Below are positions 1-8,543 of a DNA stretch of 64,000 nt, in pieces. Under the pieces are notes generated by a model, which was not told where the DNA came from, ran no database searches, and worked only from the letters and a program-made list of their open reading frames with translations. Positions within the stretch are counted from its first letter, which is position 1, and every line of letters begins with the position of its first letter. The DNA comes from Paraburkholderia bryophila (GTDB taxonomy: Bacteria > Pseudomonadota > Gammaproteobacteria > Burkholderiales > Burkholderiaceae), in assembly GCF_003269035.1 (NCBI RefSeq), contig NZ_QLTK01000014.1, positions 103,285 to 167,284 of the forward strand, read 5' to 3'. A program made the position numbers and the translations under genes.

Positions 1-2
1 CG

Positions 3-335
3 CAATTTCCCGCCGGATGCGTGGCCGACAAACTGGCGATGCCGCTCAATGCCACCACGGACGACCTCGAAGGTCTGCCATCCGCGTTGATCGTCACCGC
101 GGAAAACGACGTGGTGCGGGACGACGCCGAGGCTTACGCACGCAAGCTCATGCGTGCGGGCGTCGAGGTCAGCGCGACACGTTACCTTGGCACGATCCAT
201 GACTTTGTCGTATTCGATGGGCTCGCGCATACCTTTCCCACGACAGCGGCGCTCGCTCAAGCTTGCGCTGCCTTGAAGGCCGCGCTGCGCAAATCGGGCC
301 GTCCACGCAGCCAATGCGGCGCACGCAACGCGTAA
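3..335 (+). CDS. Alpha/beta hydrolase (HSL/esterase type), C-terminal part only
   Basis: The 5' end lies outside the window, so only the last 110 codons are present. The frame is open from base 3. The visible part matches the C-terminal third of alpha/beta-hydrolase fold-3 esterases. A strand ending in TAEND supplies the likely catalytic Asp, followed by an AEAYARKL helix, and the motif GTIHDF supplies the catalytic His. The nucleophilic Ser would be upstream. Substrate cannot be inferred. It ends about 95 bases before the regulator at 430 on the same strand. Confidence 0.8.
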   Translation, partial: QFPAGCVADKLAMPLNATTDDLEGLPSALIVTAENDVVRDDAEAYARKLMRAGVEVSATRYLGTIHDFVVFDGLAHTFPTTAALAQACAALKAALRKSGRPRSQCGARNA

Positions 336-429
336 TCCGACCGGACCGCGTACGTCAGGCGTTGCCATTGCGCGGGCCGTTCGATTCGCTAGTCGCCACG
401 CGCTTCACTCTGCTTACTGGGGATACAAC

Positions 430-1887
430 ATGATGGAACTGGGCCGTTTCGAACTCGATCTGGGCATGCGGCGTTTGCTCCGCGACGGTGAAGCCGTGCG
501 GGTGGGCTCCCGCGCTTTCGACATTCTTGCCGCCATCGCGGCCGCCGGTGGCCGCCTCGTGACGCGCGACGAGCTGATGAAAACCGTCTGGCCGGGTTCC
601 ATTGTCGAAGAAGGCAATATCGACGTGAACCTGTCGGCGCTGCGCAAAGCGCTCGGCCCAGACCGTGATCTCATCATCACCGTGCCCGGCCGCGGTTATC
701 AACTGGCGCAAGTGCCGGTGAAGCCGCTGCCCGCGCGGTCCGTGGTCCGCGTCGGCCTGCCGGCCCGGCGCGTGTCGCTGGTGGGACGCGAGGCCGTGAT
801 CGGCCAGCTCTGCGCGGCATTGGCCGACGCGCCGGTGCTGACGCTGACCGGCACGGGCGGCGTCGGCAAGACCAGTCTCGCGATCGAAGTGGCGCACCGG
901 ATGGCGGGCGAGTTCGACAATCGTGTCGCGTTCGTCGAACTGGCCACGCTGAACACCCGGGAAGCGGTGCTCCAGGCGATCATGACGTGCTGCGGTCTGC
1001 CCGCCGAAAACGAAACCCCCGGGCTTGCCGCTCTGACGACCGAACTTGCCCGCACGCCGCGCCTGCTTCTGCTGGACAGCGCCGAGCATGTGATCGGCGC
1101 TGTCGCCGAGATCGTCGAACCGTTGCTCGCGGCGAGCGCCACGTTGCGCGTGCTGGTCACGAGCCGCGAACCGCTGCGCATTCGCCCGGAGGCGCTGTTC
1201 AAAGTCGATCCGCTCGCGACCCCGACGGCGCAGGCCAGCGATGCCGAGATGCTGCAAAGTCCCGCCGTCGAGTTATTCCGGCAACGCGCGAATGCGTTGC
1301 CGGCCGGCGTCGGCGCGGAGAATCACGAGATCCGGCTGATCGGCGAAATTTGCCGCCGTCTGGATGGCATCCCGCTCGCGATCGAACTGGCCGCGGCCCG
1401 TGTCGACGTGCTGGGCGTGGAAGGCGTGCGCCGCCGCCTCGACGATCGTCTGGCGATTCTGACCGGCGGCTATCGGACCGCGATGCCGCGCCATCAGACG
1501 CTGCGCGCCACCTTCGACGCGAGCTTCACGTTGCTGGGCGACGTCGCACGCTGCCTGTTTCAGCGGCTCGCCATTTTCAACACGCCGTTCACGTTCGACT
1601 CGATGCGCGCCGTGGTTTGCGACGCGGCGCTGACGGAAGACGACGTGATCGACGGCATCGGCGAACTGGTGGCGAAATCGCTGGTCAACGTGAGCCTGGA
1701 TGGGTCGGAAGCCGTCTACCGGCTGTTCGAATCCACCCGCGCTTACGCTGCGGACAAACTGCGCGGGACGGAAGACGTGCGGCAGATCGCGTCGCGTCAT
1801 GCCCGCTTCGTGGCGGCCCTGATCGACGCGCATGACGAACGCGATGCGATCACGGTCGCTGCTTCGGCCGACCTGCTCGCCGCCTGA
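430..1887 (+). CDS. Winged-helix regulator with NB-ARC-like NTPase domain
   Basis: A 485-residue protein. Residues 1-96 form an OmpR/PhoB-type winged helix, with the usual GRGYQL wing at the end. An AAA/NB-ARC-like NTPase domain follows, with Walker A GTGGVGKTS at residues 141-149 and a Walker B-like LLLLD at 212-216. Motifs such as SREPLRI and GIPLAIELAAAR are typical of this bacterial regulator family. Most relatives carry a long C-terminal TPR sensor. This one stops soon after the winged region of the NTPase module, so it is short. Role: DNA-binding regulator of unknown target. Start: the first of two adjacent ATGs. It is followed by an orphan response regulator on the same strand. Confidence 0.85.
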   Translation: MMELGRFELDLGMRRLLRDGEAVRVGSRAFDILAAIAAAGGRLVTRDELMKTVWPGSIVEEGNIDVNLSALRKALGPDRDLIITVPGRGYQLAQVPVKPLPARSVVRVGLPARRVSLVGREAVIGQLCAALADAPVLTLTGTGGVGKTSLAIEVAHRMAGEFDNRVAFVELATLNTREAVLQAIMTCCGLPAENETPGLAALTTELARTPRLLLLDSAEHVIGAVAEIVEPLLAASATLRVLVTSREPLRIRPEALFKVDPLATPTAQASDAEMLQSPAVELFRQRANALPAGVGAENHEIRLIGEICRRLDGIPLAIELAAARVDVLGVEGVRRRLDDRLAILTGGYRTAMPRHQTLRATFDASFTLLGDVARCLFQRLAIFNTPFTFDSMRAVVCDAALTEDDVIDGIGELVAKSLVNVSLDGSEAVYRLFESTRAYAADKLRGTEDVRQIASRHARFVAALIDAHDERDAITVAASADLLAA

Positions 1888-2195
1888 CAATACGCTTATC
1901 GGCAAGGCTTATTGACCACGCTTGTCGGCCACCCTTACCGACGGCTTTCGAGCGACCATAGCGCGCCTTACTGTATAGAGCAGCGCGACGCCACTCAAAT
2001 AATTAGTCAGTCAGCGACGGATTCTCTCCGTTCGCTCCGTTCAAGAGATCTGGGCAGCACGTTGGCGTAGCGATTGCACCTGACTGGCGGTTTTGAAAGT
2101 GGCGGTGAAAGCCAATTTCAAGGTCCGGTCACTGCGAGCCGACCGCTAGCGTGATTGCAAACCCGCTTGCCATCTTGCGCGTCAGACTCTTTGAT
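1888..2195. other. Intergenic region, 308 bases
   Basis: I see no convincing gene here. The first 60 bases contain loosely repeated elements of the form ACGCTTRTCGGC. No strong terminator or sigma-70 promoter stands out. Confidence 0.5.
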
Positions 2196-2981
2196 ATGAA
2201 TGCACAAATACTGATCGTCGACGACGACGTCGAACTCGTCGAGGTGCTCACCGCTCTGCTGGAACGGGCCGGCATGGGAGTGTCCGTCCTGCGCGACGCG
2301 AGTTTGCTCGCGGAAAAGATCGAACAGACGTCGCCCGATCTGGTCGTGCTCGATCAGATCCGGTTCGGCGCCGAAGGTCTGGACGCGCTGAGCAGACTGC
2401 GCGCGGCGGGCAACGAGGTGCCGGTGATTCTCACGGCCAGACCGACCGACGTCGACCGCATCATCGGCCTCGAAATGGGTGCGGACGACTGCCTCGGCAA
2501 ACCCTTCAATCCGCGCGAACTGCTCGCGCGCGTGCGCGCGGTGCTGCGGCGTTGCAATACGGGCCTGCCGGCCGCCGCCCGGGAAGCGGAGCGTGCGGTC
2601 GTGTTTGGTCCGTTCACGTTGGACCTGCGCTTGCGCACCCTGGAGATGGACAGCGGCGCGTTCTTTCTGTCCGCGGCGGAGTTCGCCTTGCTGAAGGTGT
2701 TCGTCGAGAACCCGATGCGGACGCTGACGCGGGTGCGCCTGCTCGAGTTGCTGTACGGCACGGAAGACGAGCGGACGGATCGCGGTGTCGACGTGCAGGT
2801 GTGGCGGTTGCGGCGAATTCTCGAGGCCGACCCGTCCGCGCCGCGGTTCATCCAGACCGTGCGCAGTCATGGCTATGTGTTCGTGCCGGACGGCGCGCGG
2901 CATTCGCCGGCCCGCAAGTCGATGGCTCGGGTGTCGAACCGGCGCGCTTCGCTGGCCGCCGCGCAGCGCGACAGTGCATAG
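2196..2981 (+). CDS. OmpR-family response regulator (orphan)
   Basis: A 261-residue two-component response regulator. The receiver domain (about 1-120) has the acidic pair D9/D10, phospho-acceptor D53, T80 and K102. The C-terminal domain (about 130-235) is a winged helix ending in the typical RSHGYVF wing. The loop after D53 reads QIRFG instead of the usual MLPG, so the proline that normally follows the phosphorylation site is absent. I chose the ATG at 2196 because the receiver beta-strand starts directly after it; an in-frame GTG at 2151 would add 15 residues. No histidine kinase gene is adjacent, so partner and targets are unknown. Confidence 0.88.
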   Translation: MNAQILIVDDDVELVEVLTALLERAGMGVSVLRDASLLAEKIEQTSPDLVVLDQIRFGAEGLDALSRLRAAGNEVPVILTARPTDVDRIIGLEMGADDCLGKPFNPRELLARVRAVLRRCNTGLPAAAREAERAVVFGPFTLDLRLRTLEMDSGAFFLSAAEFALLKVFVENPMRTLTRVRLLELLYGTEDERTDRGVDVQVWRLRRILEADPSAPRFIQTVRSHGYVFVPDGARHSPARKSMARVSNRRASLAAAQRDSA

Positions 2982-2995
2982 CCCGCGCTAGGGGC

Positions 2996-3517
2996 TCAGC
3001 TCGCGTTGCTGGCGGGGCTGTCGGCCAGCAGCGCCCACCGCTCGTGATCACGCCATTCGCCGTCGATGCGCAGATAGCGCGGCGAATACCCTTCCTTCTG
3101 AAAGCCCAACCGCCGCACCAGCGCGATCGACGCCTCGTTGCCCGGTTGAATGTTGGCTTCCAGCCGATGTAATCCCATTTCCTCGAACGCATGGCTCACC
3201 GCCGCGCGCAGCGCGTCGGTCATCCGTCCCTGGCGCGCGAAACGCGACATGCCGTAGTAGCCGAGATAAGCGCTCTGAAAAACTCCCGCGACGATTTCGT
3301 TGACGTTGATAATGCCGACAATCTCGTTCGACGCGATTTCCCGCGCGACCAGTCCGACGTTGGGTCCGGTCAGGGTGCGTGAGAACCAGCCGTCGAAACC
3401 GGCCTGATCGGTGAAGGAGGCGACCCACGGCAAGTGGTAGTGCTGATTCGCGCGGTTGGCGGCGATCAGGTCGGCGGCATCGGCGCGGCTTGCGCGGCTG
3501 AGTCGAACGGTGGTCAT
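2996..3517 (-). CDS. GNAT N-acetyltransferase, RimJ/RimL-like
   Basis: A 173-residue GNAT-fold protein. It has the RimJ/RimL-type pattern: an acceptor-side N-terminus (RASRADAADLI), a central strand GIINVNEI, the acetyl-CoA loop near RQGRMTDAL and the C-terminal signature ANIQPGNEASIALVRRLGF. It probably transfers acetyl from acetyl-CoA to an amine such as a protein N-terminus; the substrate cannot be told. A GGAGA ribosome site lies just before the ATG at 3517. It converges with the response regulator, with 14 bases between the two stops. Confidence 0.88.
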   Translation of the reverse strand: MTTVRLSRASRADAADLIAANRANQHYHLPWVASFTDQAGFDGWFSRTLTGPNVGLVAREIASNEIVGIINVNEIVAGVFQSAYLGYYGMSRFARQGRMTDALRAAVSHAFEEMGLHRLEANIQPGNEASIALVRRLGFQKEGYSPRYLRIDGEWRDHERWALLADSPASNAS

Positions 3518-3755
3518 GGGTCTCCAGTCGGCGATGAGTGGCTGCGCTTTGGTGCGGTGTGCACTGCGCGGCGTACGGAGTGCAGCGTGCAGCGCGCGGC
3601 AAGCGGCGTGCGGAAAGATAGCGGATAACGCCGCGAAAACAAAGCGCGCGCGCCGAGGATGAATTCGACCGATTGACGCTCGCGGATGCCGGCGAGGCGG
3701 TCGGGTCGGGGCCGGTCGGTTCGGGCCGGTTTGGCGTTACGGTGACGGAAGCTCA

Positions 3756-4658
3756 ATGGAAAACCTGCTCAAGAAACTCGACCTGACTTCGCTGCGATTG
3801 TTCGTCGCCGTTTGCCAGGAGCGCAATATCGCGCGGGCGGCCGAACGCGAGTTCATCGCGCCGTCGGCGGTGAGCCGGCGCATCGCCGAAATCGAGACGG
3901 TGATCGGCCTGCCGGTGATCCAGCGTCAATCGCGCGGCATTACGGTGACGCCGGTCGGCGAGACCGTGCTGCGCTATGCGCTGGCGATCATCGGCAACAT
4001 CGAACAGATGAGCGCGGAGTTGTCGCGCTTTTCGTCGGGCGCGAAAGGCCGTGTGCGGGTGGTGGCGAATCTGTCGTCGATCGTGCAGTTTCTGCCGGAA
4101 GATGTGGCCGCGTTCGGGCGCGCGTTTCCGGAGGTGTCGATCGAACTCGAAGAAGAGAACAGCGCCGACGTGCTGCGTCTGGTCGGCGAGCACGCGGCGG
4201 ACTTTGGCATCTGCAATGCGGTGGCGGGCAGCGAAGCGTTCGAGCAGGTGCCGTACCGGCAAGACCGGTTGGCGGTGCTGGTGCCGGGCGGTCATCGTCT
4301 CGCCGGGATGGCGCGCGTGACGTTCAACGGTTTGCTCGGCGATAGTTTTGTCGGCCTGCGCAGCGAGAGCGCGCTGACGCAGATGCTCGCGCGCCAGGCG
4401 GCCGCGGAGGCCAGGCAACTCGATGTGAAGATCCGCGTAAGCAGTCTCGATGCGTTGTGCCGGATGGTGCACGCGGGGCTCGGCATCGCGATCGTGCCGG
4501 AGCAGGTGGGCCTGCTTTACGTGAATGCGCTCGACGTGCGGTTACTGTCGTTGCGCGATGCGTGGGCGGTGCGCCGGTTGATCGTGATTTTTAAAGCACG
4601 CGAGCAGTTGAGTGCGAGCGCGGCGGCGTTGGTGGGGTTTCTGGGGAGCGGGGAGTAG
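3756..4658 (+). CDS. LysR-family transcriptional regulator
   Basis: A 300-residue LysR regulator. The N-terminal helix-turn-helix covers about residues 8-66, with the typical AAEREFIAPSAVSRRIAEIE recognition region. The rest is a substrate-binding-like effector domain, including the conserved region MVHAGLGIAIVPEQ. A GGAAG ribosome site precedes the ATG. The divergent neighbour is the GNAT gene, 238 bases away, and the convergent neighbour is a secreted Sel1-like protein. LysR proteins often control the divergent gene, but nothing here shows the effector or target. Confidence 0.92.
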   Translation: MENLLKKLDLTSLRLFVAVCQERNIARAAEREFIAPSAVSRRIAEIETVIGLPVIQRQSRGITVTPVGETVLRYALAIIGNIEQMSAELSRFSSGAKGRVRVVANLSSIVQFLPEDVAAFGRAFPEVSIELEEENSADVLRLVGEHAADFGICNAVAGSEAFEQVPYRQDRLAVLVPGGHRLAGMARVTFNGLLGDSFVGLRSESALTQMLARQAAAEARQLDVKIRVSSLDALCRMVHAGLGIAIVPEQVGLLYVNALDVRLLSLRDAWAVRRLIVIFKAREQLSASAAALVGFLGSGE

Positions 4659-4693
4659 TCGCGATGGATCAGCCGCTCCCCGCTATCTTTGCG

Positions 4694-5395
4694 TTAGCGC
4701 GCCAGACCTGGGTTCTGCTCGGTCGCGCAAGCGCGCAACGATGCAGCGATGGCAGGCTTGTTGAGCTTGTCGAAAATATCGGCCATCTGCGCCTGCGCAA
4801 CTGGATCACCTTCGCGCGCCGCGCGCCAGCGCAGCGACGCGATCATGCTGAGCGTGCTGTCGCCCGGCGTTTCGCCGTCGTAGCCCGACTGCGCCTGCAG
4901 AATGTCCGCGAGCTTGTTGTAGCCGGCCGGCACATGATGCGCGAGCAACCATGCGACGATCGGCGCGGCGCCTTCCCAGTTTTCGTCGTCGAGGTTGCTG
5001 CTCACGAGTCGCGCCGCCGCGCGCCAGTATCCGAGCGAAGCGGCTTTCGCGTAGGCCTTGTCCGCCTCGGGGCCGCGCGTTGTGGGCGCTGCGTCGAATG
5101 CGGCAACCGCGGCTGGGGAGGGCGGAGCAAGCTCGAGCTTCTTGCAGCGGAATGTGCCGGGTGCGTTCTCGGGCAGATTGGCCCAACGCGACTGATCTTG
5201 TAGCGCGTGGTCGAGCGTGGGTCCAATGTCCTTCTCTTTTAACGTTGCGAATACCCAGTCGGTGCGTAGATGCTGGTTCGTTTGCCATTCGGTGTCCGCG
5301 CGCGCGTGCTGTGCGACGACGATCAGGGATAGTGCGGCGAGACAGCAGATCAGACGGGTGGTCCATCGGGCAGTCATACGTGGGGTTCCGGGCAT
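4694..5395 (-). CDS. Secreted protein with Sel1-like helical repeats, function unknown
   Basis: A 233-residue protein with an N-terminal signal sequence. The hydrophobic stretch LICCLAALSLIVV is followed by a likely cleavage after ARA near residue 33. The mature part has helix-pair segments such as KAASLGYWRAAARLV and RAAREGDPVAQAQMADIF that resemble Sel1/TPR repeats, which usually mediate protein contacts. No catalytic motif is visible. The ATG at 5395 has a GAGGA site six bases upstream; an in-frame ATG six codons later is also possible. It is likely periplasmic. No operon partner is apparent. Confidence 0.75.
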   Translation of the reverse strand: MPGTPRMTARWTTRLICCLAALSLIVVAQHARADTEWQTNQHLRTDWVFATLKEKDIGPTLDHALQDQSRWANLPENAPGTFRCKKLELAPPSPAAVAAFDAAPTTRGPEADKAYAKAASLGYWRAAARLVSSNLDDENWEGAAPIVAWLLAHHVPAGYNKLADILQAQSGYDGETPGDSTLSMIASLRWRAAREGDPVAQAQMADIFDKLNKPAIAASLRACATEQNPGLAR

Positions 5396-5642
5396 TCTTT
5401 ATCCTCGATATTGATGATTTTTTTGATTTCAGGCGGCACGTAGGGTTTCGATCTGTCTGAATCTCGACGCGAAGTCAGATAGTTAGTTTGATCCGCACCA
5501 TGAAATCCCTATTCAATCGCTTGAAGAATATCGAGGATATTACGTATTTCGATTATGTGAAGGCAATTAAAAAACGATCGGCAATTGCAAGTTGTTAAAT
5601 GATTTATGCGAGGTGGATTTAATTATTTATATTTCGTCAATT
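5396..5642. other. AT-rich intergenic island with a 32-codon open frame
   Basis: These 247 bases are visibly richer in A and T than the flanks, especially from about 5490 to 5640. A small plus-strand frame at 5500-5598 starts with ATG, encodes 32 residues rich in Lys, Ile and Phe, and has no clear ribosome site. I do not call it a gene. The stretch separates the Sel1-like gene from the end of hmuV. It has no terminator-like hairpin with a T-run. Confidence 0.5.
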
Positions 5643-6482
5643 TCAAGCCGGCACCGCCACCGGCGCCGACCCATCCCCCGCATCCAGCATCCGCACCGCA
5701 AACCCGAAGCATCGCTCGATCAACGCCGGCTGCATGATCTCCCGTGGCGTGCCTTGCGCGATGATGGTGCCGTCCGCCAGCAACGCAATCGCATCGGCAT
5801 AACGCGCGGCCAGATTCGGATCGTGCACGATAGCCAGCGCGCCGATTTTCCAATCACGCGTCAACGCCCTGACGGTCTCCAGCAAACGATGCTGATGGGC
5901 CAGATCCAACGCGGCAGTCGGCTCATCGAGCAGCAGATAGCGGGTCGGTTGAGCCGATGCATCGCGCGTCTCGGCCGCGTCGTCTTGCCGCGGCCAGATC
6001 TGCGCCAGCACGCGGGCAAACTGCACCCTCGCCAACTCGCCGCCGGACAGCGTGGTGATGTCACGGCCGGCGAGCGTTTCGGCACCCGCCAACGTCAACG
6101 CTTCGTCGACGATGCACCGATCGTGACGAGACACGGACCCGCTCGCCGCGTGCGGATAGCGGCCGAGCAGCACGATCTCTTCGACCGTGAAGGGAAACAC
6201 CGGGTTGGACGCTTGCGGCAACACCGCGCGCAAGCGCGCGAGACGCTTCGACGACATGCCGTCGAGCGACTCGCCATTGAGCGTCGTCGTGCCGCGCAAC
6301 TGCGGCGTACGCGTCGACCCGCTGCCATGAAACTCGCCCGCCAGCGCTTTCAGCAAGGTGCTCTTGCCGGCCCCGTTACAACCGAGCAGCGTGGTCAGGC
6401 AACCGGGTTGAACCGTCAGCGAGAGATCGCGCAGAATCGGCCGGTCGCCACGGGTGATCGAGAGATGGCTGGTCATGAGCAT
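5643..6482 (-). CDS. hmuV: Heme ABC transporter ATP-binding protein HmuV
   Basis: A 279-residue ATPase that powers heme import across the inner membrane with HmuU. The ABC motifs are complete: Walker A GCNGAGKST, signature LSGGELARVQFAR, Walker B LLLDEPTAALD and an H-loop IVHDPN. I placed the start at the ATG at 6482 because GGAGA lies just upstream and the ABC domain begins immediately. Longer in-frame starts would overlap hmuU. The gene begins 31 bases after the hmuU stop and is the last gene of the heme operon. Confidence 0.94.
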   Translation of the reverse strand: MLMTSHLSITRGDRPILRDLSLTVQPGCLTTLLGCNGAGKSTLLKALAGEFHGSGSTRTPQLRGTTTLNGESLDGMSSKRLARLRAVLPQASNPVFPFTVEEIVLLGRYPHAASGSVSRHDRCIVDEALTLAGAETLAGRDITTLSGGELARVQFARVLAQIWPRQDDAAETRDASAQPTRYLLLDEPTAALDLAHQHRLLETVRALTRDWKIGALAIVHDPNLAARYADAIALLADGTIIAQGTPREIMQPALIERCFGFAVRMLDAGDGSAPVAVPA

Positions 6483-6513
6483 GGGATGCTCTCCGTCGGG
6501 AAGTCTGGATCGC

Positions 6514-7635
6514 TCACAGACCGAGTTGACTGCGGCTGCGCCACAGCAACGCGAGGAAGAAGGGCGCACCGAGCAGTGCGGTCAGAATGCCGAGCGGCAC
6601 TTCGGCAGGCGCGGCGACGGTACGTGCCGCGAGATCGGCGAGCACGGTCAGCGTCGCGCCGAGCAGCATCGCGCCGGGCATCACCACGCGTTGATCGGGA
6701 CCGCAGGCGAGCCGCACGCAATGCGGCGCGACGAGACCGATAAAACCGATCACGCCGGTACACGACACCAGCGCGCCGACCCCCAACGCCGACGCCACCA
6801 GCACCGTGCGTTTGACCGCCTGAGCCGGCACGCCGAGATGCTGCGCTTCGGTCTCGCCGAGTTGCAACGCGTTCAGCGCGTGGCCGTTGCGCGCGATCAC
6901 CAGCGCACCGATCGCCACGAAGGGCGCGACCGCGCCGAGCACCGGCCACTGCGCACCGCCGAGACTGCCGAGACTCCAGAAGGTCAGCGAACGCAATTGC
7001 GCGTCGTCGGCGAGATAGGTGAGCAGGCCGATCGCGGCGCCGGCCAGCGCATTGATGGCGATGCCGGCGAGCAGCAGCAGCGGCAGCGCGAGCCGGCCGC
7101 GCGCGGCGGCGAGGCGGTAGACCAGCGCCGCCACGGTCAGCGCGCCGAGAAAGGCGGCGGCCGGCAGCCAGACGAGACTCAGTGCGCCGGCCATCGGGCC
7201 GAGCACGATCAGCGTGGACGCACCCAGTGCCGCGCCGCTCGAAATGCCGATCAACCCAGGGTCGGCGAGCGGATTGCGAAACAGCGCCTGCAGCGCACTG
7301 CCAGCCGAGCCGAAACCAGCACCGACCAGCAGCGCCAGCACGACGCGCGGCACACGGATTTGCAGCAGGACCGCGCGCGCCTGCTGAAGCGCCGGATCGT
7401 TGGCCAGCTCGGCGGGTGTCGCGAGCAAGGCGGACCACACCAGCGCGGGGCCGATGCGATACGCGCCGATGCAGATCGCGGCGAGCGTCGCCAAACCGAG
7501 CGAGATGCCCAGCGCCCCGAGCAGCAGACGGGCGGTACGCCGGCGCCGCTCCGCCAGCGTGGCAGAGTTCGGTCGATAGCGGTCTGCCGATGCTGGCCCC
7601 GGCCCTGGTGAGGACGCCGCGAGGTCCGACTCCAT
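6514..7635 (-). CDS. hmuU: Heme ABC transporter permease HmuU (FecCD family)
   Basis: A 373-residue inner-membrane permease of the FecCD/BtuC type. It has about ten hydrophobic segments and the family signatures FRNPLADPGLIGISSGAALGA near residues 120-140 and GFIGLVAPHCVRL near 285-297. It forms the heme channel with HmuV and receives heme from HmuT. The ATG at 7635 overlaps the hmuT stop by one base (TGATG), which implies translational coupling. An Arg-rich cytoplasmic N-terminal stretch (residues 30-36) precedes the first membrane segment. Confidence 0.95.
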   Translation of the reverse strand: MESDLAASSPGPGPASADRYRPNSATLAERRRRTARLLLGALGISLGLATLAAICIGAYRIGPALVWSALLATPAELANDPALQQARAVLLQIRVPRVVLALLVGAGFGSAGSALQALFRNPLADPGLIGISSGAALGASTLIVLGPMAGALSLVWLPAAAFLGALTVAALVYRLAAARGRLALPLLLLAGIAINALAGAAIGLLTYLADDAQLRSLTFWSLGSLGGAQWPVLGAVAPFVAIGALVIARNGHALNALQLGETEAQHLGVPAQAVKRTVLVASALGVGALVSCTGVIGFIGLVAPHCVRLACGPDQRVVMPGAMLLGATLTVLADLAARTVAAPAEVPLGILTALLGAPFFLALLWRSRSQLGL

Positions 7636-8543
7636 CACGCCTCCTGCAGCTTCTGGTTCAGCATGGTCACCGCACCGGGCAGGCGCGGGCCGAAGCCGAG
7701 CAGGAATAAGGCGTCGAGCGCGACGACGCGCTTGTTCTGTCCCGCTGGCGTTGCCGCGAAGCCGGGGCTCGCCAGCATCGCCGCTGCGCCGCCGACCGCG
7801 CTCAGGCCTTCGTCGGTAGTCAGGATCAGATCGGGCGCTGCCGTTATCAGTGCTTCCGCCGACAGCGGCCGGTAACCGTTGAAGCCCTGCATCGCGTTGC
7901 GCGCGCCGGCATAGGCGAGCATCGCGTCGGCGGCGGTGTGCTGGCCGGCGACCATCGCGCCATTGCCCGTGTGATTCAGCACGAACAGCACGCGCGGCGG
8001 CTGCGCCCGGCGCGCGAGCGGCGAGGCCGCGACGGCCTCGCGCGCGCGTTGCCATTCGCCATCGAAGCGGCTCAGCAGCGCGTCGCCCTGCGGCTTCGCG
8101 TCGAGCGCCTTGGCGATGCCGGTGATCTTGTCGCGCACGCTGTCCACGTTGTGCTGTTCAGCGAACGACACGACCGACACCCCCGCCTGTTTGACCTGCG
8201 CGAGCACGTTGGTCGGCCCCGCTTCCGCCGACGCGAGGATCAGGTCGGGCCGCAATGACAGCAGACCCTCCGCCGACAACGCGCGCTGATAGCCGACCTT
8301 CGGCAAGGCGCGCGCGGCGGCCGGATAGCTGCAGGTCGTATCCGCGCCGACCAGCACGCTGGCCGTGCCGGTTGCGTTGCCCTGGGCGCCGAGCGCGTAA
8401 ATGATCTCGGCAAGCGCGCCGCCGACCACGATCACGCGCCGCGGCGGCTGCGCGAATGCGCGCGGCGCCAACGCGCCGAGCAAAAAGGCGCCGCCGCCGA
8501 GCATCAGGCGCCGCCGCTGCCCGTTCAGGCGGGCGGCGTTCAC
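7635..8543 (-). CDS. hmuT: Periplasmic heme-binding protein HmuT
   Basis: A 302-residue cluster-8 substrate-binding protein that carries heme from the outer-membrane receptor to HmuU. The N-terminus has RRRLMLGGG followed by a hydrophobic stretch and an AFAQ cleavage region, which resembles a twin-arginine signal. The mature domain shows the usual IIYALGAQ and LRPDLILASAEAG segments. The GTG start at 8543 overlaps the hmuS stop by four bases (GTGA), so the two are coupled. A longer upstream frame overlaps hmuS and is not real. Confidence 0.92.
   Translation of the reverse strand: MNAARLNGQRRRLMLGGGAFLLGALAPRAFAQPPRRVIVVGGALAEIIYALGAQGNATGTASVLVGADTTCSYPAAARALPKVGYQRALSAEGLLSLRPDLILASAEAGPTNVLAQVKQAGVSVVSFAEQHNVDSVRDKITGIAKALDAKPQGDALLSRFDGEWQRAREAVAASPLARRAQPPRVLFVLNHTGNGAMVAGQHTAADAMLAYAGARNAMQGFNGYRPLSAEALITAAPDLILTTDEGLSAVGGAAAMLASPGFAATPAGQNKRVVALDALFLLGFGPRLPGAVTMLNQKLQEA

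Noticed and set aside
3699..3719. G-rich tract before the LysR gene as a quadruplex
   Set aside because: Runs are mostly two Gs, common in such GC-rich DNA; not distinctive.
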